Origin: a virus
IMG/VR virus record: IMGVR_UViG_3300009504_000328
Coordinates: 1 to 22,238 of that record
Length of the DNA: 22,238 nucleotides
Direction: 5' to 3' (one strand)
Shown in pieces: positions 1-5,774 of the stretch. Below the pieces are notes generated by a model that was not told the DNA's origin, ran no database searches, and saw only the letters and a list, made by a program, of their open reading frames with translations. The position numbers and the translations under genes were made by a program. Within the stretch, counting starts at the first letter, position 1, and every line of letters begins with the position of its first letter.

Positions 1-681
1 ACTATCAATCATGAGCTAATCAATCTATCGAGTATCTTGACGCAGGCTATTAAAGCTGGCTATCTGGAATATAATATCATGTCACAGGTGGAGAAATTCA
101 AATTATCAACGCAAAATCCACGCTTCCTGAGCCTTGATGAGATTGACATGCTAGTGGAAGCGGCGCATAAGACCTATATTTATCCACTCCTAGTCTGCGC
201 CTTGCATACTGGGATGCGCAAATCGGAACTCTTCAATCTCCAATGGGGTGATATAGATTTTCAGCAGGAGACTATCACGATCCAGTCGAAGGATGATTGG
301 CATACGAAAAACTATAAAGCGCGCACTATTCAGATGACGCCGATGCTGAAAAGTGTCTTATTATCTCTGGAGAGTCGGAGCGTATATGTATTCGAGAACG
401 CCGATGGCGATAAAATACGATACATTGATAGAACGTTTAAGAATATATTGAAAAGAGCAGGCTTAAAAGATGTGACATTACATACCTTGCGTCATACTTT
501 TGCCAGCCAGTTAGTAATGGCAGGCGTTCCTCTGAGGGACGTGCAGGAGCTAATGGGACATAGAAGCTATGAGACGACACTTAAATATGCTCATTTATCC
601 AAAGAGCATGTCAAGCGACAAGTGATGCGGCTTCCGTATGGAGAGCCAAAGGAAAAGATAAAGATTTTACGCATCTCATAG
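1..681 (+). CDS. int: Tyrosine-type phage integrase (5' end cut off by window)
   Basis: Site-specific recombinase that would integrate and excise the phage at the adjacent tRNA-derived site. The reading frame is open from base 1 and its first residues look like the end of a SAM-like core-binding domain, so the TTG at 37 is probably not the start; the gene begins upstream of the window. All expected catalytic residues are visible: Arg (codon at 217, in TGMRKSEL), a beta-hairpin Lys around bases 300-320, His and Arg of HTLRH (481 and 490), His of MGHRSYE (559) and the nucleophile Tyr (586, in LKYAHL). It therefore looks intact in its catalytic part. The stop lies 76 bases before the tRNA fragment, the usual int-next-to-att arrangement. 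Family assignment is secure; directionality and partner excisionase are not visible here. Confidence 0.95.
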   Translation, partial: TINHELINLSSILTQAIKAGYLEYNIMSQVEKFKLSTQNPRFLSLDEIDMLVEAAHKTYIYPLLVCALHTGMRKSELFNLQWGDIDFQQETITIQSKDDWHTKNYKARTIQMTPMLKSVLLSLESRSVYVFENADGDKIRYIDRTFKNILKRAGLKDVTLHTLRHTFASQLVMAGVPLRDVQELMGHRSYETTLKYAHLSKEHVKRQVMRLPYGEPKEKIKILRIS

Positions 682-700
682 TCAAAAATTGGTCAAAAAT
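681..700. repeat. Two direct GTCAAAAAT repeats between int and att
   Basis: GTCAAAAAT occurs at 681-689 and again at 692-700, an 11-base period (about one helical turn), directly after the integrase stop and about 60 bases from the tRNA-like core. Short direct repeats in this position are typical of integrase arm-binding sites. The function is inferred from location only. Confidence 0.4.
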
Positions 701-757
701 GATTAATAATGGCGTTAATATGAAGGATAGGGAAATGTTATCAACGGTGATGATTAT

Positions 758-819
758 TGGTGCCGGCGGTCGGAATCGAACCGACATGGGCATCCCTGCC
801 CGCTGGATTTTGAGTCCAA
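758..819 (-). other. attP: Attachment-site core: 3' half of tRNA-Leu(CAA)
   Basis: Read on the minus strand this is the 3' portion of a leucine tRNA: a 5-bp anticodon stem (815-819 with 803-807) around a 7-base loop holding anticodon CAA (810-812 on +), a long class-II variable arm, a T-arm with GGTTCGATTCC, the 3' acceptor strand and an encoded CCA (758-760). The sequence beyond 819 is AT-rich and has no D-arm or 5' acceptor strand, so this is not a complete tRNA gene. Tyrosine integrases commonly carry such a 3' tRNA copy as the attP identity segment and restore the host tRNA after integration. Phage genes lie on both sides, which favours attP over attL or attR. Confidence 0.8.
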
Positions 820-853
820 AGATAAGATTTTATTTTAGTTTAAACATATCCAT

Positions 854-921
854 AACAACTTGATAATACTCAGTTCTCACGGGTTCGCTTCATCTATCGT
901 CTGAGTAGCTTTCACGTTGTT
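854..921. repeat. Nested inverted repeat beside att
   Basis: AACAAC (854-859) and TACTCAG (867-873) are mirrored by CTGAGTA (901-907) and GTTGTT (916-921), giving two nested arms around a 27-base centre. It lies about 35 bases from the tRNA fragment in a gene-free stretch. It may be a protein-binding region of the attachment site (integrase arm or excisionase site) or an RNA hairpin. The rest of 682-981 contains only AT-rich DNA and an 11-base palindrome, ACAATAATTGT, at 947-957. Confidence 0.35.
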
Positions 922-981
922 GTTGAATGCTTTGGGCAAAAAATAGACAATAATTGTTTTGATATAAAAGCAGGTGAAATT

Positions 982-1143
982 ATGAAAAATAATAATTGTA
1001 TGATTTCAGATCCACAAACAATAATTACTATTCGTTTCCCAATTCCTGATGATTGTTATGTTATCACCGATAAAAAACCAACAAAATATGTGATTGAGAC
1101 TCTTTATAATTATTATTATCGCAAGGGCATCTCGATTGCATAG
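982..1143 (+). CDS. Small hypothetical protein (53 aa)
   Basis: Unrecognised. ATG at 982 follows a weak AGGTG about 5 bases upstream; the frame runs 53 codons to TAG at 1141. The product is rich in Tyr, Asn, Ile and Lys, with two Cys, a central IRFPIPDDCY segment and a C-terminal stretch with a YNYYYRKG run. The TAG stop overlaps the strong GGAGGG Shine-Dalgarno of the next gene (start 1152), which is what a co-transcribed pair looks like and the main reason to believe this short gene. Its position between att and the late promoter is where small regulators often sit, but no DNA-binding motif is evident, so no function is claimed. Confidence 0.5.
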   Translation: MKNNNCMISDPQTIITIRFPIPDDCYVITDKKPTKYVIETLYNYYYRKGISIA

Positions 1144-1151
1144 GAGGGACA

Positions 1152-1349
1152 ATGGCAATATCAACACTCAAGAAAGCTGAAAAGATGATGAATCGAGGAG
1201 AGCATATCACTCTGGAAATGAAATCGTATCTTATCAAGCAATACTGGAATACAAAGGAATTGTTTGACAGGCTTTATGACGTGCTTCACTATAACAAAGA
1301 TGTTATTTATCCACCACCGCCGCCAACGAATTATATTGACAAAAATTGA
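1152..1349 (+). CDS. Small hypothetical protein (65 aa), Pro-run C-terminus
   Basis: Unrecognised. ATG at 1152 is preceded by GGAGGG at ideal spacing. The first 45 residues are Lys-rich and probably helical (LKKAEKMMNRGEH, then a Tyr- and Leu-rich segment), followed by a PPPPP run and a short hydrophilic tail. No transmembrane segment and no Cys. It is the second gene of a pair with the 53-aa gene at 982. The final codons overlap the -35 hexamer of the strong promoter at 1336-1363, so this gene ends where the late transcription unit appears to begin. It could be a late-gene regulator by position, but the sequence gives no direct support. Confidence 0.65.
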   Translation: MAISTLKKAEKMMNRGEHITLEMKSYLIKQYWNTKELFDRLYDVLHYNKDVIYPPPPPTNYIDKN

Positions 1350-1363
1350 AATTCATGTATAAT
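1336..1363 (+). promoter_or_regulatory. Consensus sigma70-type promoter
   Basis: TTGACA at 1336-1341 and TATAAT at 1358-1363 are separated by 16 bases. Both hexamers match the consensus exactly. The predicted start is about 1370. It overlaps the end of the preceding gene and points at the structured leader and the late genes. Confidence 0.8.
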
Positions 1364-1369
1364 ATATAA

Positions 1370-1491
1370 TAATATAATCCAATTATGAGTTTTCCTCGTC
1401 AAGGGGAATGCTCACCGTAAGAACCCGGGGAGCCGTGAACGCAGAAAGGTTCATATAGGAACTTTCTGCATTCATGACTTTTCGGGTTTTT
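1370..1491 (+). ncRNA. Candidate structured late leader / small RNA with terminator
   Basis: Downstream of the consensus promoter lie three successive hairpins and no credible coding frame: H1 TTCCTC/GGGGAA (1392-1408), H2 GCTCaCCG/CGGgGAGC (1410-1433), and H3, a 14-bp stem with one C-A mismatch (1434-1448 with 1462-1476). An outer stem AACCCG (1422-1427) with CGGGTT (1483-1488) ends in a five-T run (1487-1491) and would act as terminator. It shares bases 1426-1427 with H2, so H2 and the outer stem compete, a typical switch geometry. By analogy with the lambda pR' leader (6S RNA ending at tR'), this may be the late leader read through by an antiterminator. It matches no riboswitch or ribozyme family that I recognise. 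Confidence 0.5.
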
Positions 1492-1539
1492 GCGTTTTAC
1501 ATATCTTCTCATCTTCATTCCAGATCGCATATTTGCCGC

Positions 1540-1545
1540 TATAAT
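1540..1545 (+). promoter_or_regulatory. Possible second -10 element
   Basis: An exact TATAAT lies just before the terminator hairpin at 1554. The best -35 at suitable spacing (TTCCAG, 1518-1523, 16-base spacer) is poor. A start near 1552 would give a transcript beginning with the hairpin. Weak call. Confidence 0.25.
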
Positions 1546-1553
1546 GTTGATTC

Positions 1554-1584
1554 AGCCCCGGATTCTCCCTCCGGGGCTTTTTTT
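1554..1584 (+). terminator. Rho-independent terminator upstream of late genes
   Basis: AGCCCCGG (1554-1561) pairs with CCGGGGCT (1571-1578) across a 9-base loop, followed by a run of seven T (1578-1584). This is a textbook intrinsic terminator. It ends only a few bases before the Shine-Dalgarno GAGGTGG and ATG (1601) of the first late gene, so it stands between the upstream promoter and the late operon and probably regulates late read-through. Confidence 0.85.
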
Positions 1585-1600
1585 ATTCTGAGGTGGAATT

Positions 1601-1924
1601 ATGACACAAGCCGAAATTAAAAATCTGTTTCCGGGCGATATTGTCCGGGTAGATATTTCATATAGCAAAACTCATCGTATTATCATACAAGAGGCGACAG
1701 TAATTAGCATCATTGACTATGACAAAGACGGCTTGCCGGATATGGTATATGTATCAGGTATGCCAACAGGTTGGCAACATGAGCAGACATTTTACGTTAT
1801 GCCGGCAAACTGCGAATTCGTGAGACATGGCAGTAAGAGGGGTCTAACGCCTGAGCAGATGGAGAAATTCCGGAAAGTCAGGGACTTATTCAAAGAATTA
1901 TTCGTGGAACTGGAGATGCAATGA
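1601..1924 (+). CDS. Hypothetical late protein (107 aa)
   Basis: Unrecognised small soluble protein, first gene after the tandem terminators. ATG at 1601 has GAGGTGG about 5 bases upstream. The first 75 residues look beta-rich and SH3-like (FPGDIVRVDI, then alternating hydrophobics and a YVMPANCEFV strand); the last 30 are a charged helix (LTPEQMEKFRKVRDLFKELF). Its stop TGA overlaps the ATG of the endolysin gene (ATGA at 1921-1924), so translation of the two is likely coupled. Position suggests a lysis or late accessory role, but no family motif identifies it. No signal peptide or membrane segment. Confidence 0.75.
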   Translation: MTQAEIKNLFPGDIVRVDISYSKTHRIIIQEATVISIIDYDKDGLPDMVYVSGMPTGWQHEQTFYVMPANCEFVRHGSKRGLTPEQMEKFRKVRDLFKELFVELEMQ

Positions 1925-2289
1925 GACTATCGAGCAATTTCAATAGCAATGAGTTTAAGTGTAAATGTTGCGGTCAACTGCCAAACACTAAAGAATTCCA
2001 TGAAGAATTTATAGATAGACTACAGGCGGCACGGACAATCGCTGGAATACGATTTGACATAAATTCAGGCTATCGGTGCCAGAATCATAATCGCGCAGTT
2101 GGCGGCGCGGCTAATTCAGCACACTTGAAGGGTTTGGCGGCGGATATAGAAGCCAAGACTGACGAAAGCCGTTTTAAGATAATTGTGGCATTGCTATCGG
2201 CGGGTTTCACCCGCATTGGCATAGCAAAAACATATATCCATGCTGATATAGATGGTGATAAGAATCCGCAAAGGATGTGGTTGTATTGA
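1921..2289 (+). CDS. Endolysin, M15-type zinc peptidase (122 aa)
   Basis: Peptidoglycan-cleaving enzyme of the peptidase M15 group (D-Ala-D-Ala / L-Ala-D-Glu carboxypeptidase-like fold), which cuts peptide stems of the cell wall at lysis. Visible features: N-terminal SNFNSNEFKC, the SGYRCQNHNRAVGG segment (residues 49-62), the zinc motif SAHLKGLAAD with His68 and Asp75, and HADID with His107 as third zinc ligand. The length fits a stand-alone catalytic domain with no separate wall-binding module and no signal peptide, so release would depend on a holin. It overlaps the previous gene by ATGA and the next frame by TTGA. M15 proteins can also be structural tail lysins, but the neighbouring membrane gene favours a lysis role. 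Confidence 0.9.
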   Translation: MRLSSNFNSNEFKCKCCGQLPNTKEFHEEFIDRLQAARTIAGIRFDINSGYRCQNHNRAVGGAANSAHLKGLAADIEAKTDESRFKIIVALLSAGFTRIGIAKTYIHADIDGDKNPQRMWLY

Positions 2290-2450
2290 TTAAGACGGTT
2301 GTTAAATGGGTATTGCATAATCCGCAAACGATAGCGTTTATTATGACTTTTATTATCAAGACTATCAATGCGTTATCGGATAAGCGGCTGACTAAACATG
2401 AATTAGACGAGCTTAAACAAGATTTTGAGGATTATGTTGAGACGCTATGA
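2286..2450 (+). CDS. Candidate holin / small membrane protein (54 aa)
   Basis: A short frame starting with TTG at 2286, overlapping the endolysin stop as TTGA, with GGA of AAGGATG about 10 bases upstream. The product has one hydrophobic segment at about residues 5-30 (VVKWVLHNPQTIAFIMTFII) followed by a charged, probably helical tail (KHELDELKQDFEDYVETL). A one-helix protein with a charged C-terminus next to an endolysin is a common pattern for small holins or spanin-like lysis proteins. A later start at the ATG near 2337 is possible but would cut the membrane segment. Assignment rests on context and hydropathy only. Confidence 0.45.
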   Translation: MIKTVVKWVLHNPQTIAFIMTFIIKTINALSDKRLTKHELDELKQDFEDYVETL

Positions 2451-2527
2451 AAAAGAAGCGAAAAGCAAAAGTTAAGCAGAGAAAGCGTGAAAGAAGAAAG
2501 AAAAAAATGCCTGTACCAGATAATTAA
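2447..2527 (+). CDS. Lys/Arg-rich microprotein (26 aa), tentative
   Basis: ATG at 2447 overlaps the stop of the candidate holin gene as ATGA, so translation could be coupled. The frame ends with TAA at 2525. Of 26 residues, about 17 are Lys or Arg (MKKKRKAKVKQRKRERRKKK), followed by MPVPDN. Such a peptide could bind nucleic acid or membrane, but the low-complexity A/G-rich DNA here could also produce it by chance. It overlaps the 50-aa Cys-rich frame that starts at 2487, in a different frame; at least one of the two is likely real. Confidence 0.3.
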   Translation: MKKKRKAKVKQRKRERRKKKMPVPDN

Positions 2528-2639
2528 ATCTGAGCCGCCAAAGGAACATGGTAATTGCCGGATATGCAGAGCCGATGATAAAAACTCTCAATGCACAGGA
2601 TATAAGCCGGTTAAATGGATAGAATTTGAAGCGAAGTGA
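2487..2639 (+). CDS. Small Cys-rich protein (50 aa), putative zinc-binding
   Basis: A GTG-initiated frame running to TGA at 2637. The product has Cys at residues 8, 26, 29 and 38, with a clear CRIC (CxxC) and a further Cys nine residues on, and a C-terminal YKPVKWIEFEAK. The four-Cys pattern in a 50-residue product suggests a small zinc-binding knuckle. No ATG exists in the open stretch (2451-2636), so GTG 2487 is the best start; its Shine-Dalgarno is weak (AGAGAAAG). The next gene, for the small terminase subunit, begins 6 bases after the stop, which fits the packed operon. Unrecognised family. Confidence 0.5.
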   Translation: MKEERKKCLYQIIKSEPPKEHGNCRICRADDKNSQCTGYKPVKWIEFEAK

Positions 2640-2645
2640 GGAAAG

Positions 2646-3062
2646 ATGCCAAAAGGTGATAAATTAAATATAAGACAGGAGAGATTTATAAATAATCTGC
2701 TCAAGGGCATGACGCAGACTGCGGCATATATTGAAGCTGGATACTCAGCCAAAAATGCTATGTATCATGCTTCTCATTTAGCAAACAATAGCAAGATAAA
2801 GCCAGAAATCGAAAGACGTAAAAAGGAACAGGAAGACGAAAATAAATTTATTCTCTGGACAGCGCAAGAAGAATTGATACATGGATTATTACAGATAGCG
2901 CGCACAGCCGAAAGTGAAGCTGTTAGACTAGCGGCAATAAAAGATGGCTTAGATAGAACAGGCTTGAAACCTGTTGAGAAGCATGAGTATTCTGGCGAAA
3001 TGTCAATAGAGCATATCTGGAATAAGATTATTGGGACGGATGATGATGGCGATAGCGTATAA
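2646..3062 (+). CDS. terS: Terminase small subunit (138 aa)
   Basis: DNA-recognition subunit of the packaging motor. The N-terminal part (LNIRQERFINNLLKGMTQTA, then YIEAGYSAKNAMYHASHLANN) is the characteristic helix-turn-helix of the Terminase_2 / phage small-terminase family, where 'RQ-RFI-NLL-G-T-AAYI-AGYS' is the recurring pattern. A charged helical oligomerisation segment and an acidic C-terminus (GTDDDGDSV) follow. Length is typical. GAGG lies 4 bases before the ATG. The gene ends inside the start region of the large subunit (about 20 bases overlap), the standard terS-terL arrangement. Confidence 0.9.
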   Translation: MPKGDKLNIRQERFINNLLKGMTQTAAYIEAGYSAKNAMYHASHLANNSKIKPEIERRKKEQEDENKFILWTAQEELIHGLLQIARTAESEAVRLAAIKDGLDRTGLKPVEKHEYSGEMSIEHIWNKIIGTDDDGDSV

Positions 3063-4341
3063 AAGGTCATATTACGATAGGCTGAATAAGCCGGCATGGT
3101 TCAAGCTGACGGGCTATAAGCCTCATGATGGTCAGAATAAGGTGCATAATGATTCATCCAGATTCCGGGTGATGGTCGCTGGCAGGCGTTGGGGCAAGAC
3201 CGTTGCGGCGGCAAAGGAAGCGGAGTGCATGATAATGCTTCCCGGAACACGCGGATGGGTTGTCTCCAAGACTTACGATCTGACGATGAAGGTTATCAGG
3301 GAGATATACTCTGATATTGTCATCAAATTGCGTCAGAAGCCGACAATCAATAAGCTAGGCGGACCCGTTAAAATCGCCTTCCCATGGGGCTCGGTGGTAG
3401 AGGGTAAGACGGCGGAGCATCCTGAAAGCCTGCTTGGCGAGGGACTTGACTGGCTGATATTTGACGAGTGCGCGACATGCAAGCAATCGGTCTGGGAACA
3501 GTATCTGAGACCGACATTGAGCGATAGGCAGGGCTGGGCGTTATTCATCACAACGCCACGCGGGTATAACTGGGTATATGACATTTGGAAACGCGGGTAT
3601 GATTCGGATTATCCAGAATGGCAGAGCTTCAAGTCGCCTAGCTGGGATAATCCGTATCTCTCAAAAGACGACATCGCAGAGGCGAGGCATACGCTAACAT
3701 CCGCCACATTCATGCAGGAATATGGCGCGGATTTTACCTTAGCGTCAGGGCAGGTATATAACGAATTTGACGAGGTATATCATATATTGCCAGCGAATGA
3801 GATGGCAAAAATACTTGACCCAACGTGGCGGCGCTACCGGGCGATAGATTTCGGATATGAGAATCCGTTTGTGTGCCTGTATATCACAGTTGACCCTGAT
3901 GATAGACTTTATGTCTATAAGGAATATTATCAGCGACATAGAACAGTTGAGGCACATGCTAAAGCCTTGAATCAGGATGAGGGAAGATATGAGTATAGCG
4001 TCTGCGATCCTTCGGGGGCGTCTGCAAGGGCGACATTATTGGAGAACGGCATATCTACAATTGCCTTCCCATCGCTAGTCAATACAGGACTGGAGATGGT
4101 CAGACAGCAATTGAAAATCAGGGATGACGGCAAGCCGGGATTATATGTTAGTAGCGATTGCAAGAATGTAATCAAGGAATTTAGTCGTTATGTATATCCC
4201 GATACTGGCAAGGATGAGCCTGTGAAGGAATATGACCATTGCATGGACGCTCTGAGGTATTTCGTTTCTTATTGGAAGCGCGGGAGCGTTGTACATACTA
4301 TTTCGCGTAGGATGGGTTATGCGGATTTGGGGATACTATAA
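3043..4341 (+). CDS. terL: Terminase large subunit (about 432 aa)
   Basis: ATPase-nuclease that pumps and cuts DNA into the prohead. Visible in order: Walker A VAGRRWGKT (about residues 45-53), Walker B LIFDEC, coupling motif FITTPRG, and an RNase H-like nuclease with Asp in RAIDFGYENPF, Asp in VCDPSGAS and Asp in DHCMDALRYF. All key residues are present, so it should be active. Three consecutive ATG codons (3040, 3043, 3046) follow GGGACGG; 3043 or 3046 gives the best Shine-Dalgarno spacing, and a TTG at 3031 is less likely. The stop overlaps the portal start (TAATG). Confidence 0.95.
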   Translation: MMAIAYKRSYYDRLNKPAWFKLTGYKPHDGQNKVHNDSSRFRVMVAGRRWGKTVAAAKEAECMIMLPGTRGWVVSKTYDLTMKVIREIYSDIVIKLRQKPTINKLGGPVKIAFPWGSVVEGKTAEHPESLLGEGLDWLIFDECATCKQSVWEQYLRPTLSDRQGWALFITTPRGYNWVYDIWKRGYDSDYPEWQSFKSPSWDNPYLSKDDIAEARHTLTSATFMQEYGADFTLASGQVYNEFDEVYHILPANEMAKILDPTWRRYRAIDFGYENPFVCLYITVDPDDRLYVYKEYYQRHRTVEAHAKALNQDEGRYEYSVCDPSGASARATLLENGISTIAFPSLVNTGLEMVRQQLKIRDDGKPGLYVSSDCKNVIKEFSRYVYPDTGKDEPVKEYDHCMDALRYFVSYWKRGSVVHTISRRMGYADLGIL

Positions 4342-5774
4342 TGGCATTTGAAAAAGTAAAGCAATATATTATTAATAAGCTATCGGGAAGCAATACAAGC
4401 GGGACGGGCTATGTCAGACCAGTAGCGGAAGGGATGAAGGAATTTGATAAGGCGGCGATGCGATCTGATAGAGGCGGGAAAATACAGGATTGCACAGAGA
4501 TGGCAGAAGTCGACCCGCGTATTGCTAGGATGCTCAGGAAGCTCAAGTCTGACTCATGCGTTGGCGGGCTGGCAATACATATCGAGTCGGCGCCTGATGA
4601 GGCGACTGAACAGAAGGCGCAGGAGATAATTGACGATTTATTCAAGCGCTGCAAAATCCTTCGTCTCCTCAAGGGGTGGGTGAAGGCGTGCATAAGAGAC
4701 GGCGACTTGTTTCTGGAAGTGATTGTTGACGATAAGACGGGAGACATAGTAAGGCTAAAGAAGCTCGCGCCTAATATCACATGGTCAAGCGAGAATTCTG
4801 AGGGTAACTTTCCTGAAGATGAGCCTGCATATTATCAAGCGCATCCCTGGCAACCTGACGAAAAAATCAAGACATTCGAGAAGTGGCAAATCATACATAT
4901 CAAATGGGATGAGGAGGATGGCAAGCCTTATGGGACGGCGTTATTCGCGCCGGGTAGATTGACATGGAAGCGCGTTGATGGCGCCGAGAAGGCGATAGTA
5001 GCGCGCAGGCAGATAAACGGGATGAAGATCCATCACAAGATAGGCTCTCCTGAGCGACCTGACTGGGAACAGGTTAATAAATACAAGATTGAGAATCAGG
5101 ACACGATTGACCATCCGTTGGATCCTGTGGCGAATTATTTCACCACTGGGAACGTGGAGATAAAGGAAATTGCCGCTGACAAGACGATTGGCGATATGGA
5201 AGACGTCAAGCATCTTGAAGGGTTGTTATTTGCCCTAGCGGGCATACCGCCGGCGTTATTTGGCGGTGGGAACGAGAAAAACGTCAACCGTGACGTGCTT
5301 GATGAGATGGAAGAGGATTATTACCGCGTTCTTGAGGATATTGACGACTCATTCGAGGCGGCGTTTAGGGAGATAATTGATTTTGCTCTTTTGCTTAAGG
5401 AACTCAACCCTGATGCGCTTGAATATACGTTTAACTGGGGCGCGAAGGATAGAGACGATATTGAGTCTAAGATTACGCGTGGCGAACAGCTACAAAAGTT
5501 GGGCTTCTCGTTTGAGACGATATTTGCGACTTGCGATCTGGACGGCATCACATACGAAGACGAGATAGAACGCATCAAGAACCAAGTGGCTGAAGGGATT
5601 GTGCCTTATGGCATCGGGACGAAGCTGGATCCGATGATAGCGCAATTATTACTGGGCGTTGCATCGCAAAAGCCGGGAAACGAGGGCTTGACGGAAGAGA
5701 TAAGCAAGCTCAGGGAACTAGCTGAACGGCAGTTGGGACCTGGCGACGCGCCGTTGAAGGTTATAAAGAAATGA
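4341..5774 (+). CDS. Portal protein (477 aa)
   Basis: Dodecameric channel at the capsid vertex that docks the terminase and later the connector. The length and the order after terL fit, as do family-like segments: an N-terminal Asp-rich region (CTEMAEVDPRIARMLRKLKS), a WVKACIRDGDLFLEV strand-helix region, KWQIIHIKWDEEDGKPYGTA (typical of portals, where 'IIHI+ ... YG' recurs), and the LFALAGIPPALFGGG pore-loop-like segment. The C-terminal part is helical and charged. The ATG overlaps the terL stop by one base and the TGA overlaps the next gene as ATGA, indicating coupled translation. Confidence 0.92.
   Translation: MAFEKVKQYIINKLSGSNTSGTGYVRPVAEGMKEFDKAAMRSDRGGKIQDCTEMAEVDPRIARMLRKLKSDSCVGGLAIHIESAPDEATEQKAQEIIDDLFKRCKILRLLKGWVKACIRDGDLFLEVIVDDKTGDIVRLKKLAPNITWSSENSEGNFPEDEPAYYQAHPWQPDEKIKTFEKWQIIHIKWDEEDGKPYGTALFAPGRLTWKRVDGAEKAIVARRQINGMKIHHKIGSPERPDWEQVNKYKIENQDTIDHPLDPVANYFTTGNVEIKEIAADKTIGDMEDVKHLEGLLFALAGIPPALFGGGNEKNVNRDVLDEMEEDYYRVLEDIDDSFEAAFREIIDFALLLKELNPDALEYTFNWGAKDRDDIESKITRGEQLQKLGFSFETIFATCDLDGITYEDEIERIKNQVAEGIVPYGIGTKLDPMIAQLLLGVASQKPGNEGLTEEISKLRELAERQLGPGDAPLKVIKK

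Noticed and set aside
758-840. A complete tRNA-Leu gene, or one split by a group I intron
   Set aside because: Beyond the anticodon stem at 819 there is only AT-rich DNA without D-arm or 5' acceptor strand, and no intron core is visible. It is a 3' fragment.
944-968. Promoter for the 53-aa gene (TAGACA with TATAAA)
   Set aside because: The spacing between the two hexamers is only 13 bases, too short for a sigma70-type promoter, and no other -35 fits.
1370-1491. Known riboswitch, ribozyme or retron msr/msd RNA
   Set aside because: I see no hammerhead, twister, c-di-GMP or SAM consensus motifs, and no reverse transcriptase gene nearby. It is left as an unassigned structured RNA.
2085-2327. 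Minus-strand open frames across the window (for example here, 7883-8293, 16972-17682, 21349-21813)
   Set aside because: All lie opposite strong + strand genes, lack convincing ribosome-binding sites and show compositions typical of antisense shadows.
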